This document shows, piece by piece, positions 63,765 to 64,000 of a stretch of 64,000 nucleotides of DNA; the first letter of the stretch is position 1, and each line of letters starts with the position of its first letter. A program made the position numbers and the translations under genes. Below the pieces are notes generated by a model, which did no database searches, was not told the DNA's origin, and saw nothing but the letters and a program-made list of their open reading frames with translations. Origin of the DNA: Flagellimonas yonaguniensis (GTDB lineage Bacteria; Bacteroidota; Bacteroidia; Flavobacteriales; Flavobacteriaceae); contig NZ_JARFVB010000014.1 in the NCBI RefSeq assembly GCF_029193885.1, positions 1 to 64,000 of the forward strand. Direction: 5' to 3'.

Positions 63765-64000
63765 TCAAAATCGTTTAGGATTGTTTATAATGTCCCTGCC
63801 AATGGACATGGACAGGTTACGGTTTCCTCCCTCTTCATCGAGTTCCACCAAAAGTTCCTTTTTATTGTCCAAGGAGAATTTCTTGAGTACGATGACAAAG
63901 TGGTTCTCGGTTCCCCCCTTTACGATCTTGGGGACCTTGTACTCGAACAGAAGACCGTTATTTTTATCAATCGGGATTTTCTGTTCGGAAGCGTTCCTGT
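63765..64000 (-). CDS. traN: conjugal transfer protein TraN, C-terminus (5' end off the window)
   Basis: About 78 C-terminal codons are visible, ending NLSMSIGRDIINNPKRF and TGA at 63765-63767. The Lys/Glu-rich strands VPKIVKGGTENHFVIVLKKF and VELDEEGGNRN match the C-terminal region of TraN (DUF4138) in Bacteroidota conjugative elements. The rest of the element must extend to the right of the window. Confidence 0.75.
   Translation of the reverse strand, partial: RNASEQKIPIDKNNGLLFEYKVPKIVKGGTENHFVIVLKKFSLDNKKELLVELDEEGGNRNLSMSIGRDIINNPKRF

Noticed and set aside
1..64000. CRISPR arrays, rRNA and tRNA genes
   Set aside because: No regularly spaced repeats and no rRNA or tRNA-like stretches were noticed on reading; a dedicated scan was not possible.

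Overview
The window looks like the chromosome of a marine-type member of the Flavobacteriaceae (Bacteroidota). The signs are promoters of the TTTG-N18/19-TAnnTTTG type, many small Sec lipoproteins with a Ser-Cys lipobox, a DUF2480 protein, GbsR-led RND efflux genes, and conjugation genes of the Bacteroides TraN/TraO/TraQ kind. No rRNA, tRNA or CRISPR array was seen. All identifications come from reading the sequence and recalling protein families; no search was run.

Layout. 0-2.5 kb: two tandem copies of a lipocalin-like (AttH/CrtC-type) gene. The second copy has an intact Crp/Fnr regulator upstream; the first keeps only the last ~30 codons of one. Both copies keep a TTGAy-N4-GTCAA box at the same distance from a -7 element. 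2.8-5.9 kb: an HxlR regulator divergent from pirin, a short-chain dehydrogenase broken by one in-frame TAA, and an Old Yellow Enzyme, which reads as an electrophile/quinone response. 6.2-11.2 kb: HdeD-like and MscS-like membrane proteins and five small lipoproteins. 11.7-19.2 kb: an AraC regulator and a complete catechol branch of the beta-ketoadipate pathway (catB, catC, catA, pcaD, a fused pcaI-pcaJ, a small FUSC-like membrane protein, pcaF). 19.3-22.2 kb: a secreted glutaredoxin-like protein, a metzincin lipoprotein with internal repeats, and an unknown exported protein. 22.9-30.8 kb: TetR, GbsR and an AcrAB-TolC type efflux operon ending in a universal stress protein. 31.2-32.3 kb: HxlR divergent from an isochorismatase-like hydrolase. 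33.3-37.9 kb: a TolC-MacA-MacB type exporter operon.

38-41 kb is a decay zone: a broken second HdeD gene, a junction where an acyl-CoA ligase and a TPR-like gene both lose their 5' ends, and a superoxide dismutase relic that still carries a promoter and operator like those of the intact sodA ten kilobases away. 40.8-48.2 kb: Ohr, DUF2480, an FMN reductase, an overlapping pair of LOG-family and ATP-cone/nuclease genes, a receiver-only response regulator, an HD hydrolase and an outer-membrane phospholipase A. 48.7-53.3 kb is redox-themed: a second pirin, a SufR-like Fe-S regulator divergent from sodA, a truncated chimeric efflux gene and a ferredoxin-nucleotide cyclase fusion. 53.4-58.8 kb: aconitase, a PAP2 phosphatase and a second universal stress protein. 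The right edge (59.8-64 kb) enters an integrative conjugative element through TraQ, TraO and the end of TraN; TraQ is a 1118-residue protein with nine tandem repeats.

A recurring theme is duplicated genes with one decaying member (Crp regulator, HdeD, SOD, efflux outer-membrane factor), together with many redox, electrophile and aromatic-stress functions.
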